DNA of 64,000 nt from Corynebacterium heidelbergense (GCF_028609845.1 NZ_CP063191.1:1178001-1242000), one strand, 5' to 3'; shown: positions 49,890-58,425, counted from the first letter of the stretch. Translations and numbers: made by a program. Notes: generated by a model from the sequence alone, not told the origin.

Positions 49890-50945
49890 TCAGCGCGGTA
49901 GGTAGGGTCCAAAGCCCAGTAGCTCCAACTTATCCCGGTGACGCAGCAGCCCGGCCTCCACGATCTCGGGATGCTCTCGGTAGAAGGCCATATGCTCGGC
50001 GAACAGCTCGTCGGCGCGGACCTCCCGGCCATCGACCCGCCAGCTCTGCCGCTGGCTTAGCTGCCAGCGGGGGTCCCCCGCGTCCAGGTCCATACCCAGC
50101 GCGGTGAGCGCCGCGGGCTCCAGGGGCGAGTCGATGCGCCCCAGCATCTCCCGATCGGCCGGGGCCCGGCAGGCCCCCTCCCCCGCCGTCCCCGCGGAAC
50201 TACTTATGTGCGCGCGGGTGCCACGACTCTCGGCTTCCCGGATCTGCGCGAAGACCCGGTCCCCCATCGTGCGCAGCGTCTCGTTGTCCGGGTGGTTGAT
50301 GGTGTGCCACACCGGATGGCGCGCGAGCACATCGCTCATCTGCACGGCCCCTGCCGCAGATTCGCGTCGCCGTAGCTGCTCCACGGACTCCTCCGCCACG
50401 ATTGTCAGGGCCTGCTGGCCTGCCTGGGGGGCCACCGGCTGCCGTCCGCCGGTTGCAGCGGCGACGAGGATGCGCAGGTCGTGATAGGGCAAAACCGGGG
50501 GATCCAGCCCCGGTTCCAGCGGCGAGCGAACGATGGCCTGATAGGGGGTCAGCCCATCCCACCGCAGCACCGGGTAGATGACGGTTGACGCCGTGGCTGG
50601 TAGGTGTTGTTGGAGTTGCGTCGTGCCGATGGGCATGCCCCGGTAGTCTGAGCGCACCGGCTGCATGACGAGCACATCGGTGGCCGCGAGGGTGGCGTAG
50701 ACGCTGGGCAAATCGCTGGGGACCCACTCATGGATAGGCGGCACCCGGTGGGAGCGGATAGCCTGCGTGCTGCTCAGCACGATCCGTAAAGATTCCGCCT
50801 GACAGTTACCCACGACCGTGACCCGGGGCAGTGCTGCGGCCTCGCCGTCCTCGCCCGGCGGCGGGAAGGCGAGCTTAAGGCCGTAGAACTCGCCGTAGTG
50901 TTGCCGACGGCCGGGGTCCTCGGCCAGTTGCTGTAGGTAGTCCAT
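49890..50945 (-). CDS. WcbI-like polysaccharide biosynthesis protein, putative acyltransferase
   Basis: The 351-residue protein has the WcbI-domain opening VTVVGNCQAESLRIVL (GNCQ near residue 46), then TDVLVMQPVRSDYRGMPIGT and YPVLRWDGLTPYQ. WcbI of Burkholderia capsule loci is thought to modify polysaccharide, perhaps by acetylation, and binds CoA. The start is uncertain: ATG at 50945 (chosen, similarity starts nearby) or GTG at 50978. It is transcribed away from three glycosyltransferase genes, and a second glycosyltransferase gene follows it. Confidence 0.75.
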   Translation of the reverse strand: MDYLQQLAEDPGRRQHYGEFYGLKLAFPPPGEDGEAAALPRVTVVGNCQAESLRIVLSSTQAIRSHRVPPIHEWVPSDLPSVYATLAATDVLVMQPVRSDYRGMPIGTTQLQQHLPATASTVIYPVLRWDGLTPYQAIVRSPLEPGLDPPVLPYHDLRILVAAATGGRQPVAPQAGQQALTIVAEESVEQLRRRESAAGAVQMSDVLARHPVWHTINHPDNETLRTMGDRVFAQIREAESRGTRAHISSSAGTAGEGACRAPADREMLGRIDSPLEPAALTALGMDLDAGDPRWQLSQRQSWRVDGREVRADELFAEHMAFYREHPEIVEAGLLRHRDKLELLGFGPYLPR

Positions 50946-51011
50946 GTGCTCGGGAGTCCCCTCTCCTCGGTGGGCCACGGGCGCCGTCCAGCCGGCCCCC
51001 GATTTTCTTAC

Positions 51012-51017
51012 AGGGTA
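51012..51017 (-). promoter_or_regulatory. Putative -10 box for the wcbI-like gene
   Basis: TACCCT on the minus strand fits TAnnnT and lies 35 bases before the alternative GTG start. It stands back-to-back with the plus-strand box at 51056. Confidence 0.35.
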
Positions 51018-51055
51018 GCCGCAACCTTTTGTTCAGGTGGGTTGCTGGGAACCGT

Positions 51056-51061
51056 TAGACT
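51056..51061 (+). promoter_or_regulatory. Putative -10 box for the plus-strand glycosyltransferase operon
   Basis: TAGACT inside GTTAGACTAAC. Transcription is expected to start about eight bases later, at G51069, which is the first base of GTGATG. The mRNA would be leaderless. Confidence 0.5.
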
Positions 51062-51071
51062 AACCGACGTG

Positions 51072-52310
51072 ATGACAGGTGTGGGCGCCGGCGAAAGCGC
51101 AGAGAGCGAGCGCGGCCGTCGCGCTCAGCCGTCGGACCGACCCTCCACATCTCCCCCTCGCGGCTGCTCCCCCACCACTGCAACGATCCTGTCCATTCCG
51201 GCTGGGCACCCCTATGTCCGCGCGCTGCAGCCGTCCGGTGGCTGGTCAGATGTGCGGATTCTTCCCGATCCCATTGTGGACGCCAGGGACCCCCAGCGCT
51301 GGTGGCCGCATCCGGCTCTGCAGGCGCAGTGGTGGGCCGATAACTATCCCGTAGAGCATCCCCTAGAGCCGCACTTGCGTCAGCCGACGAAGAATTCGGC
51401 GGAGCCCGTGGATCCCGTGGACGCCGTGCACGTCCACTTCGGCTTCGAGCACCTCAGCGTGGCAGAGGTAGAGGATTTCGTCGCGGCGCTCCAGGAGCGA
51501 CACATCCCGCTCGTGGTGACCGTACACGACGTGGATAACCCCCACCTGGCCCTGCCCGAACAGCAAGCCGATCACCGTCGGCGGTTGGGAGTACTTCTGG
51601 CTGCGGCGCAGTGCATCCTCACGCTCTCCCGTGGGGCCCAGGAAGAGATCGAGCGCAGGTATGGGCGCACACCCACGGTGGTTGCCCATCCCCCCATCGT
51701 CCCGAACCCCCAGGCCGTCCCCCACCTCGTCACGCGGGGCGCGGAGGAGCCGGGGCGGTGCGGGCTGGAACACCGCACGGTGGGGGTCTTCCTTAAATCT
51801 CTGCGCTCCAACGTGGTGCGCAATCCGGCGTTCTACCGGGACCTGGCCGCTCACATCCACCCGGCCAAACTCCGCGTCTTCGTCCACGAAGATCAGGTGG
51901 ATGACGAGTTGATCCACCATCTGCGCAGCAACCGGGAGTACATCGATGCGCGCGTGCATCCCCCCATGCCCGATGAGGAGCTCTACCGCCAGATTCGAGC
52001 GCTGGATGCGGTGGTGTTGCCCTACGAACGTGGGACACATTCCGGGTGGTTGCGCATGTGCGAGGACCTAGGGGTGCCCGTGGCGGTCCCGGACTGCGGA
52101 TTCTTTCTCTCCCAAGCAGACCCGGCATCGCATGTACGGGAGTACCCCACGGGGGACGGCCGCGCGGCCGGAGTGGAGCTTCGAGAGCTGCTAGTCAACC
52201 CCGCTGCGGGGGTGAGGCCCGATAGCCGTGCAGTTGTCGATGTGGTGGGTTTCCACTACCAGTTATACCGGGAGTTGCATTCACAACGGCTGCAAACTGA
52301 CACCAGCTAA
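51072..52310 (+). CDS. Putative GT-B glycosyltransferase
   Basis: The 412-residue protein resembles GT4/GT1-type enzymes: VHVHFGFEHL and VVTVHDVDNPHLALPEQQ in the first half, then LTLSRGAQEEIERRYGR and a second half with LDAVVLPYERGTHSGWLRMCEDLGVPVAVPDCGFF, which fits a donor-binding site. The first 35 residues are Ser/Arg/Pro-rich and probably disordered. The ATG at 51072 (or GTG at 51069) would be at the 5' end of a leaderless mRNA. No membrane helix. It heads the plus-strand unit; the next gene follows after 59 bases. Sugar and acceptor are unknown. Confidence 0.75.
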   Translation: MTGVGAGESAESERGRRAQPSDRPSTSPPRGCSPTTATILSIPAGHPYVRALQPSGGWSDVRILPDPIVDARDPQRWWPHPALQAQWWADNYPVEHPLEPHLRQPTKNSAEPVDPVDAVHVHFGFEHLSVAEVEDFVAALQERHIPLVVTVHDVDNPHLALPEQQADHRRRLGVLLAAAQCILTLSRGAQEEIERRYGRTPTVVAHPPIVPNPQAVPHLVTRGAEEPGRCGLEHRTVGVFLKSLRSNVVRNPAFYRDLAAHIHPAKLRVFVHEDQVDDELIHHLRSNREYIDARVHPPMPDEELYRQIRALDAVVLPYERGTHSGWLRMCEDLGVPVAVPDCGFFLSQADPASHVREYPTGDGRAAGVELRELLVNPAAGVRPDSRAVVDVVGFHYQLYRELHSQRLQTDTS

Positions 52311-52369
52311 TCCCCGGCGCATAGCACAGCGAAAGACCCACTGGTTCCGACGAGCAGATAGGTTTCTTC

Positions 52370-53671
52370 TTGACCACCACCGAAAAGGCGTTTACCCAAC
52401 CATCGCCTTCTGCGGCGTGCACCACTTTCCGTCCCCTGAAGATTGCCTTTATCGGCCCTGCACGCTTTCCCATTCGCGAGCCCTATGCCGGGGGCTTGGA
52501 AGCATTTTGCCACATCCTGGTCAAGACCCTGCGCACCCACGGCCATGACGTAGATTTCTACGCCGCTCGGGGCTCCGACGGCCACGTCACCTCCCTGGAA
52601 TTCCCCACCGTGGATTGGACGGATCACCATCAGCAGGCCACAGATGATTCCTACCCGCCAGGATCCCGGGAGCTCGAGGACCTGGCCTTCCGCCGCACCA
52701 TGGATCACATCGCCGAAACCGACTATGACCTGGTACACAACAACAGCCTGCATCCCAGCGTCTTCGACGTGGCCGCCCACCACAATCTCCTGACCACCCT
52801 GCACACGCCACCGGTCCCGGACATGCAGGACGCTATCCTCGCCGCCGGGGATTGCGCCGGGTCCTTCGCTGCGGTGAGCGCCGCCACCGCCGGGGCCTGG
52901 CGCCTGCCCTCCCAGCCCTCAGTTATTCACAATGGGGTGGATTGTGGGCAATGGAAGCTCGGCCCCGGTGGCCCACACGCTATTTGGTTCGGACGCATTG
53001 TTCCGGAAAAAGGGCCGCACGTTGCGATAGACGCCGCCCGTGCCGCTGGATTACCACTCATCATTGTGGGACGAGTGGGAAATCCGATGTACTTTCGATC
53101 GGAAATTGCGCCCCGGCTCGGACCGGACGTCATGTGGTTGGGGGTCCTGCCTCATTCCAAACTCGCGAGCCTCGTCGGCCGTTGCTGCGTGACTTTCGTC
53201 ACTCCCCGGTGGGATGAACCCTTCGGAATGGTCGCGATCGAATCCCTTGCCTGCGGCACCCCCGTGGCCGCCATCGGCCGGGGAGGGGTCACCTCCGTTT
53301 TAGCCGGACTGCCAATTGATGTAGCCGACGATCCGAACGCCCGCCCTAGCTCAGCCGCGGTGGCCGGGGTTGGGCTCGCGGACGCTGCCGAAGCCGCCCT
53401 ACCCGGCGGTCGTGGCAGCGGCCTGGCCCGGGCCTTGCTCGGCGGAGGCCTGGCCCCCACTCACCGCCGACGGGCCCACGACGCGCAGGCCGGGGACCTC
53501 CTCGCGGAAGGCAAGACCACCGAACAGCACCTCGCCGACCAGTTGGCCCAGATCGCCCTCACCGTGCGCAACTACGAGCGCCAGGCCTTCCGGGATTACG
53601 CCGTCCAGAACTTTGCACTGCCGCTGCTCACCGAACGCTATGTCGAGCTCTACCGCCGGACCACGTCATGA
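52370..53671 (+). CDS. GT4 family glycosyltransferase
   Basis: The 433-residue GT-B protein opens with LKIAFIGPARFPIREPYAGGLEAFCHILVKTL-type acceptor-domain residues. It continues with LVHNNSLHPSVFDVA, then WFGRIVPEKGPHVAIDAARAAG and TPRWDEPFGMVAIESLACGTPVAA, the GT4 donor site with the Ex7E motif. The stretch about 330-365 is a low-complexity Gly/Ala/Arg insertion. Starts with TTG at 52370 with no strong ribosome-binding site. Its TGA overlaps the next ATG. Several parts have lower G+C than the neighbours. Confidence 0.82.
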   Translation: MTTTEKAFTQPSPSAACTTFRPLKIAFIGPARFPIREPYAGGLEAFCHILVKTLRTHGHDVDFYAARGSDGHVTSLEFPTVDWTDHHQQATDDSYPPGSRELEDLAFRRTMDHIAETDYDLVHNNSLHPSVFDVAAHHNLLTTLHTPPVPDMQDAILAAGDCAGSFAAVSAATAGAWRLPSQPSVIHNGVDCGQWKLGPGGPHAIWFGRIVPEKGPHVAIDAARAAGLPLIIVGRVGNPMYFRSEIAPRLGPDVMWLGVLPHSKLASLVGRCCVTFVTPRWDEPFGMVAIESLACGTPVAAIGRGGVTSVLAGLPIDVADDPNARPSSAAVAGVGLADAAEAALPGGRGSGLARALLGGGLAPTHRRRAHDAQAGDLLAEGKTTEQHLADQLAQIALTVRNYERQAFRDYAVQNFALPLLTERYVELYRRTTS

Positions 53672-55893
53672 TCGCCCCACCCCCGTCCTCCCCCATTGGG
53701 TCGGCCGCCGAGTGCGGCCCCGTTGGCCTGTATGCCCATCACGCCGGCAGCGGGCACCTCCACCGCTGCGCCGCTATCGCCCGCGAGCTGAACAAGCGGG
53801 GCGTGCGCACGGAGATTCTCTCCAGCCGGGATCCGGGTACTGGCGTCCACCTGCCCCTGGACCTCCGCAAACCACGAACTGCAACAACAGATGCCTCCCC
53901 AAACGCCGCTGGCGCCGCCGGATCGGACGCCGCCGACTTGCTCGCCGCAGCACCCGAGGCCTACGTGGATCCCACGGCTCACGGCAGCCTCCACTGGGCC
54001 CCGCTGGGCGTACCCGGGTACACCCACCGCATGGCGGTCATCGCACAGTGGATCCAGGAGCACCGGCCTGCAGCGATGTACGTGGATGTGTCCGTGGAGG
54101 TTGCGGCCCTCTGTCGGCTTCTCGGCGTGCCAGTCGTCACGCTGGCGATGCCCGGATCCCGGCAGGATGCGCCCCACCAACTCGGCTACCAGCAGGCCCA
54201 CGCGATCCTTGCCGGGTGGCCGAACTGGGTACCGACCCCCGCCCACCTGCACCGCTGGGCGGATAAGCTCGCCCCCGTCGGCGGGCTCACCCGTTTCGAG
54301 GGCCGCCCCCGGCCACCCCGCACCGCGACCGCAACTGCGACCGCGCCCGACGATCATCGGGCACCCCTGATCACCGTATTGCAGGGCAGCGGCGGGGACA
54401 GTTGGACCGAGGCCTACTGGGAGGACGTCTTCCGTTCCCACAGCGCTTACCGCTGGCAACTGCTCGGCGGCAGCCGACGAGTCGCAGATCCCTTCCCCTC
54501 CCTGTGTTCCAGCGACCTCGTCATCGCCGCAGCAGGGCAGAACTCGGTCGCAGACATCGCCGCCGCCCAGGTGCCGGCCATCCTCCTGCCCCAGCACCGC
54601 CCCTACGACGAGCAGCAGGCCACCGCCCGCCTCCTTCAGCGCGCCGGCCTGGCCCATATCGTGTGGGACCTACCGGGCGCTACGCAGTGGGAGCCCCACC
54701 TGCAGGCGGCGTGGCGGCTGGGTGATGGTGCCCAGACCGGGCGGACGCGAGGTTGCGAGTGGGAGCACTGGCAGGTCTCGGGGGCCACCGCCCGGGCCGC
54801 CGAGGTCATCGCCCAGGTTGCGAGCGGGGGTCGGCTCAGCGGGGCCATGACAGCCCTGGCCCACACCCGCGAACCCCTCACGCGTCCGCAGCCCCCCGTG
54901 TGCATCGTGACCCTCGCGACGGTCTCCCGCGCCGATCATCTCCGGCGCCAACACCGTAGCGTTCAGATGTTCGCGCAGGGGGCGGGCAGCGGCGTCGATC
55001 AGCGCGAGGTCCGCCACCTCTGCGTGGCCTTGGACTCCGCCGCCGAACTGCGCGCCGCGCTTTCGGATGCCCCCGACCTAGAGATTGTGGACCTGCCCAC
55101 CGATCCGTCCGACACCGGTCACGGCCCCTCCTCCATCCGGCTAGCGGCCGCGCGGAACTACGCCGCCGAGCAGGCCATCGACCGGGTGGGGCGCGATGGG
55201 ATTGTGGTGTTTTTGGACGCCGATTGCCTCGCGTCCGCCGAACTCATCGAACGCTACGCCTCAGCGGTAGCCGTGCCGAAGGGCGCGGAGCATGCGGGCG
55301 CCGCAGTAGTGGCAACGGGGCCGGTGACCTACCTCACGGAGGAACAGACCCGGGGCATCGCCAGCTTCCTGGATGCTCTGCCCCCCAACGACGCGGTCGG
55401 TGAAGCAGAACGCGGAACGCTGGCCGAGCTGCAGGCGGCAGCCCACCGCCCCCACGCGGCGCGGCCCCGGCCGGGCTCGGGGGAAGGTTGGGAATCCACC
55501 CCGGGGGACTATGACGTTTTCTGGTCGCTGTCGTTTGCCCTGACAGGACGAACGTGGGTGCATATCCGCGAGCGTTTCGGGGGCTTCGACGAGGGCTTTC
55601 GTGGATATGGCGGGGAGGATACGGATTTCGGATTCAACCTGCGCCGGGAGGGGATCCGGCTGCTGTGGGTCGGCGGGGCCGATGCCTACCACCAGCACCA
55701 TCCGGTCAGCTCGCCACCGTGGGAACACCTGTCGGAGATCGTCGAGAACGCCAATCGCTTCTACGCGAAGTGGGGCCGGTGGCCGATGGAGGGGTGGCTG
55801 TCCGCCTTCGAGCGGGCCGGGGCCGTAGCTTTCGTTCCGCCGGACGCGACCGGGCGTAGGGGGCTGACCCTAAAGCAACGTGCCCGGGATTGA
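53668..55893 (+). CDS. Two-domain glycosyltransferase: GT28/MurG-like plus GT2
   Basis: Of 741 residues, about 10-385 resemble GT28/MurG enzymes: YAHHAGSGHLHRCAAIARELNKRG at the start, TVLQGSGGDSW and SDLVIAAAGQNSVADIAAAQVPAILLPQHRPYDEQ at the donor site. From about 408 comes a GT2 domain (VCIVTLATVSRADHL; FLDADCL near 515; GYGGEDTDFGFNLRREG near 646). No membrane helix is seen. The start overlaps the previous stop by four bases. The GYGGED feature is shared with the 873-residue fusion, so the two GT2 parts may be related. Substrates are unknown. Confidence 0.8.
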   Translation: MIAPPPSSPIGSAAECGPVGLYAHHAGSGHLHRCAAIARELNKRGVRTEILSSRDPGTGVHLPLDLRKPRTATTDASPNAAGAAGSDAADLLAAAPEAYVDPTAHGSLHWAPLGVPGYTHRMAVIAQWIQEHRPAAMYVDVSVEVAALCRLLGVPVVTLAMPGSRQDAPHQLGYQQAHAILAGWPNWVPTPAHLHRWADKLAPVGGLTRFEGRPRPPRTATATATAPDDHRAPLITVLQGSGGDSWTEAYWEDVFRSHSAYRWQLLGGSRRVADPFPSLCSSDLVIAAAGQNSVADIAAAQVPAILLPQHRPYDEQQATARLLQRAGLAHIVWDLPGATQWEPHLQAAWRLGDGAQTGRTRGCEWEHWQVSGATARAAEVIAQVASGGRLSGAMTALAHTREPLTRPQPPVCIVTLATVSRADHLRRQHRSVQMFAQGAGSGVDQREVRHLCVALDSAAELRAALSDAPDLEIVDLPTDPSDTGHGPSSIRLAAARNYAAEQAIDRVGRDGIVVFLDADCLASAELIERYASAVAVPKGAEHAGAAVVATGPVTYLTEEQTRGIASFLDALPPNDAVGEAERGTLAELQAAAHRPHAARPRPGSGEGWESTPGDYDVFWSLSFALTGRTWVHIRERFGGFDEGFRGYGGEDTDFGFNLRREGIRLLWVGGADAYHQHHPVSSPPWEHLSEIVENANRFYAKWGRWPMEGWLSAFERAGAVAFVPPDATGRRGLTLKQRARD

Positions 55894-55981
55894 TGATGTC
55901 GCCGGGGTGACCGAACGCGCCGGGTGATCGACAACCCGCTGGACTCACCGTGGGGTCGCAGGAAGGTTCGGGCATAGGAAA

Positions 55982-56002
55982 TGGCGCGCCTGAAACGCGC
56001 CA
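55982..56002 (-). terminator. Terminator shared by the tRNA operon and the glycosyltransferase operon
   Basis: TGGCGCG and CGCGCCA form a perfect seven-base stem with a seven-base loop. On the minus strand it is followed by TTTCC, fitting the end of the tRNA-Gly-Val-Gly-Cys transcript. On the plus strand it lies 88 bases after the last glycosyltransferase stop. Confidence 0.6.
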
Positions 56003-56021
56003 GGTACTGCCACATAAAATG

Positions 56022-56093
56022 AGGTGGAAACGGGAATCGAACCCGTGTAGACGGTTTTGCAGACCGTTGCCTAAGCCACTCAGCCATTCCACC
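56022..56093 (-). tRNA. tRNA-Cys (GCA)
   Basis: Cloverleaf with acceptor GGTGGAA/TTCCACC, anticodon loop CTGCAAA and T-loop GGTTCGATTCC. CCA is not encoded. Last gene of the minus-strand tRNA cluster. Confidence 0.96.
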
Positions 56094-56194
56094 AGCGGCA
56101 CCCATCCTACAGATAGGTATGCACAGGTAGGGTGCTCCCCCCGGAACCGGCGGTTATGGGTCGAAGCCGTCCCCCGGTGCGAGAGGACCCTGTG

Positions 56195-56267
56195 AGCGGA
56201 TGACGAGACTCGAACTCGCGACCCTCACCTTGGCAAGGTGATGCGCTACCAACTGCGCTACATCCGC
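56195..56267 (-). tRNA. tRNA-Gly (GCC), copy 1
   Basis: Acceptor GCGGATG/CATCCGC, anticodon GCC within CTTGCCAAG, T-loop GAGTTCGAGTCTC. Identical to the copy at 56472. CCA is not encoded. Confidence 0.96.
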
Positions 56268-56321
56268 ATGAGCCATGCGATGCAGCCACCGAACAGGAAC
56301 GGCAGCCGCGTCTTACAGCCG

Positions 56322-56393
56322 TGCGCATAACTGGGATCGAACCAGTGACCTCTTCCGTGTCAGGGAAGCGCTCTCCCGCTGAGCTATACGCGC
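56322..56393 (-). tRNA. tRNA-Val (GAC)
   Basis: Acceptor GCGCGTA/TATGCGC with one G-T pair, anticodon GAC within CCCTGACACGG, T-loop GGTTCGATCC. Lies between the two tRNA-Gly copies. Confidence 0.95.
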
Positions 56394-56471
56394 TAGGATC
56401 TCCCAAAACCGGGCATCCTCCTGGGCCGCTATACATGAACCGCCAGGGAATCCAATATCGGGAAACCGGGG

Positions 56472-56544
56472 AGCGGATGACGAGACTCGAACTCGCGACC
56501 CTCACCTTGGCAAGGTGATGCGCTACCAACTGCGCTACATCCGC
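56472..56544 (-). tRNA. tRNA-Gly (GCC), copy 2
   Basis: Same sequence as the copy at 56195; first gene of the minus-strand cluster (Gly-Val-Gly-Cys). Confidence 0.96.
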
Positions 56545-56891
56545 ATCTGCAAACCAACATCCTCCACGCGCCGGTACCAACTTGAGAGCTGGACGTGCTT
56601 ATTCGGCACATGTCATTCGCTGTTGCGTTCACGAACTTTAGCCGCTTGGGGCCAAACGATCCAAATCCGCAGGTCCGCGCCAGGGCTAGACCAGGCCCAC
56701 CGCCGTCAATGCCAGGGACAGGGTGTATCGCCAAGCACAGAATGCATCCCGGCCACCGCCAAAGATGGGCTGGCGGTCCAACCCCGTGAGCTGGAGATTT
56801 GTGTGGAAAGCAGACCCCGGTGGTATGTTTCTTCGTGGTTCAAAGCCCGGGCTTGCCGATGGCCTGCCTGGTACGACCCACTCCCGATTTC
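56545..56891. other. Non-coding gap between divergent tRNA genes
   Basis: About 350 bases without a convincing gene. Short open frames here have no plausible start context or similarity. It should hold the promoters of the two tRNA units. On the plus strand TTGTGT (56799-56804) and TATGTT (56824-56829), 19 bases apart, are a weak promoter candidate for tRNA-Val. Confidence 0.5.
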
Positions 56892-56963
56892 GGTCCTATA
56901 GCTCAGCGGGAGAGCGTTCCGTTCACACCGGAAAGGTCACTGGTTCGATCCCAGTTAGGACCA
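56892..56963 (+). tRNA. tRNA-Val (CAC)
   Basis: Acceptor GGTCCTA/TAGGACC with discriminator A, anticodon CAC within GTTCACACC, T-loop GGTTCGATCC. CCA is not encoded. It points toward aftC. Confidence 0.96.
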
Positions 56964-57073
56964 CAGCCAAGTTTCTGCACCGGTTGCCCTTAACGGCGCC
57001 GGTGCTTTCGTTTTGTCTGGTCGCCGCGTCGAGACCCTCGGTGCGCCTCGCCTCGCCGCCCCCCAGCGGCCCC

Positions 57074-57079
57074 TACACT
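57074..57079 (+). promoter_or_regulatory. Putative -10 box for aftC
   Basis: TACACT fits TAnnnT and stands 12 bases before the aftC ATG, so the leader would be at most a few bases. Confidence 0.45.
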
Positions 57080-57090
57080 GTGGTCTCATC

Positions 57091-58425
57091 ATGGTTAGGT
57101 CATCTTCGCGCGCCACGAAGGCGCCCACTCAGTCCCCGGGAGTTGCAAAGACCACCCCACAGCTTTCCGGGCGACAGGCATCCACCGTGCTCGCCCTCGT
57201 GATGTGGCCACTGGCCGCCATGAGCTTCATCCACAAGGTTCTGCTGGTTCCCCAAAACAAGCACGAGACGGACGACTTCACCACGGTCTGGGAGGCCCTC
57301 CACCGCTTCCGGGCGGGGATCCCGGTCTACTCGGAGAACTACAACACCGTGGACCCGCACTACCTCTACTCCCCCGGCGGCACCCTGCTGCTCAGTCCGC
57401 TGACCGCGCTGCCGGGCCCGGGCCTGGGCAGGCTGTTCTACATCGCCGTCAACGGCGGGGCCATCGTCGCCGCTCTTGCCGTGCTGACCGTCATGTTCGG
57501 CCACCGACTTCGCGGGGGCGTGTGGCCGACCGCAATCTTTGCGCTTTTCGGCACGGAAGCGGTGTACAACACCCTCCTGTTCTCCAACAACAACGGGATC
57601 CTCCTGCTCTTCCTCGTCGGGTTTATCCACCTGCTGCTGCACCGCAGGGATATCCTCGCCGGGATTCTCATCGGCCTGGCCATCACGATCAAACCCCAAT
57701 TCGCGCCTCTGCTCTTCCTGCCCCTGGTTCGCAAGCAATGGGCGGTTTTCGCCGGCGGCCTGGGTGTTCCCGTGCTGTTCAATCTCGCCGCGTGGCCCCT
57801 GATGACCCAACCCCAGGAGTACGTCACCGAGCTGGTGCCCTACTTGGGGCAGGTGCGCGATTACGCGAACTCCAGCATTCAGGGCGTGGGGGCCTATTTC
57901 GGCATCCCGGGTCCCTTAATTCTGCTGCTGCGCGTCATTGCCATGCTCTTCGTTGCCGTGGCGGTTCTGCTGCTGTTGCGCTACCGCGAGCGAGATGAGC
58001 TGATGTGGGCCACCACGACGAGCTCCATTTTGCTGGCGGGTGTCTTCCTCATCTCCAACCTGGGGCAGATGTACTACTCCATGCTCCTTGTCCCGCTGCT
58101 GTTTACCGTGACACGTTCCCGTTCGGTCATGCACAACCCGGTGGCGTGGCTGGGGATTTACTGGTGCATGAGTTCGGATGTGTGGTTCTCGGACCGGTGG
58201 GAGTGGCCCGGACGCATCGTGGAATTTTGCCGAGGCACTGTAGGTTGGGCCCTATTGATCATCGCCGTCGGCACCACGGCCGCCGTCTGGTGGATGCAGG
58301 ACCGCCGGACCGCACGGCGCCCGGCACCCAGCAGCGATGATGATCGTTCTTCCCCCACCCGCAGCCCCACATCCACTAAGGAGGGCGACAGCACCCATGA
58401 TGGACTTTCGCAATCTCACCGATGA
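57091..58425 (+). CDS. aftC: Alpha-(1->3)-arabinofuranosyltransferase AftC
   Basis: GT-C/GT87 (DUF2029) membrane enzyme that branches cell-wall arabinan using decaprenyl-phosphoryl-arabinose. The 444 residues have about ten membrane helices and the acidic motif DDFTTVWEALHRFRAG in the first loop, typical of the family. The ATG at 57091 is chosen over the longer frame because a -10 box lies just before it and the head is then short and basic. In M. tuberculosis, aftC (Rv2673) is also followed by msrB and the hemQ-hemY-hemE genes. Its end overlaps the msrB start by 29 bases. Confidence 0.88.
   Translation: MVRSSSRATKAPTQSPGVAKTTPQLSGRQASTVLALVMWPLAAMSFIHKVLLVPQNKHETDDFTTVWEALHRFRAGIPVYSENYNTVDPHYLYSPGGTLLLSPLTALPGPGLGRLFYIAVNGGAIVAALAVLTVMFGHRLRGGVWPTAIFALFGTEAVYNTLLFSNNNGILLLFLVGFIHLLLHRRDILAGILIGLAITIKPQFAPLLFLPLVRKQWAVFAGGLGVPVLFNLAAWPLMTQPQEYVTELVPYLGQVRDYANSSIQGVGAYFGIPGPLILLLRVIAMLFVAVAVLLLLRYRERDELMWATTTSSILLAGVFLISNLGQMYYSMLLVPLLFTVTRSRSVMHNPVAWLGIYWCMSSDVWFSDRWEWPGRIVEFCRGTVGWALLIIAVGTTAAVWWMQDRRTARRPAPSSDDDRSSPTRSPTSTKEGDSTHDGLSQSHR

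Noticed and set aside
55761..56105. Frame beginning MAEWLRQRSAKPSTRVRF
   Set aside because: This is a translation of tRNA-Cys and the end of the glycosyltransferase gene on the opposite strand.
56107..56734. Short minus-strand frames over the tRNA cluster with segments such as GCSAVGSASPCQGEG and SSAGERFPDTEEVTG
   Set aside because: These are well-known false translations of tRNA genes; the tRNA cloverleaves explain the sequence.
56595..56789. A 64-codon plus-strand frame in the tRNA gap
   Set aside because: No ribosome-binding site, no similarity and an unlikely composition.
46962..57090. Prophage or insertion sequence remnants at the glycosyltransferase island
   Set aside because: No integrase, transposase, phage structural gene or flanking direct repeat was recognised; the genes are intact.
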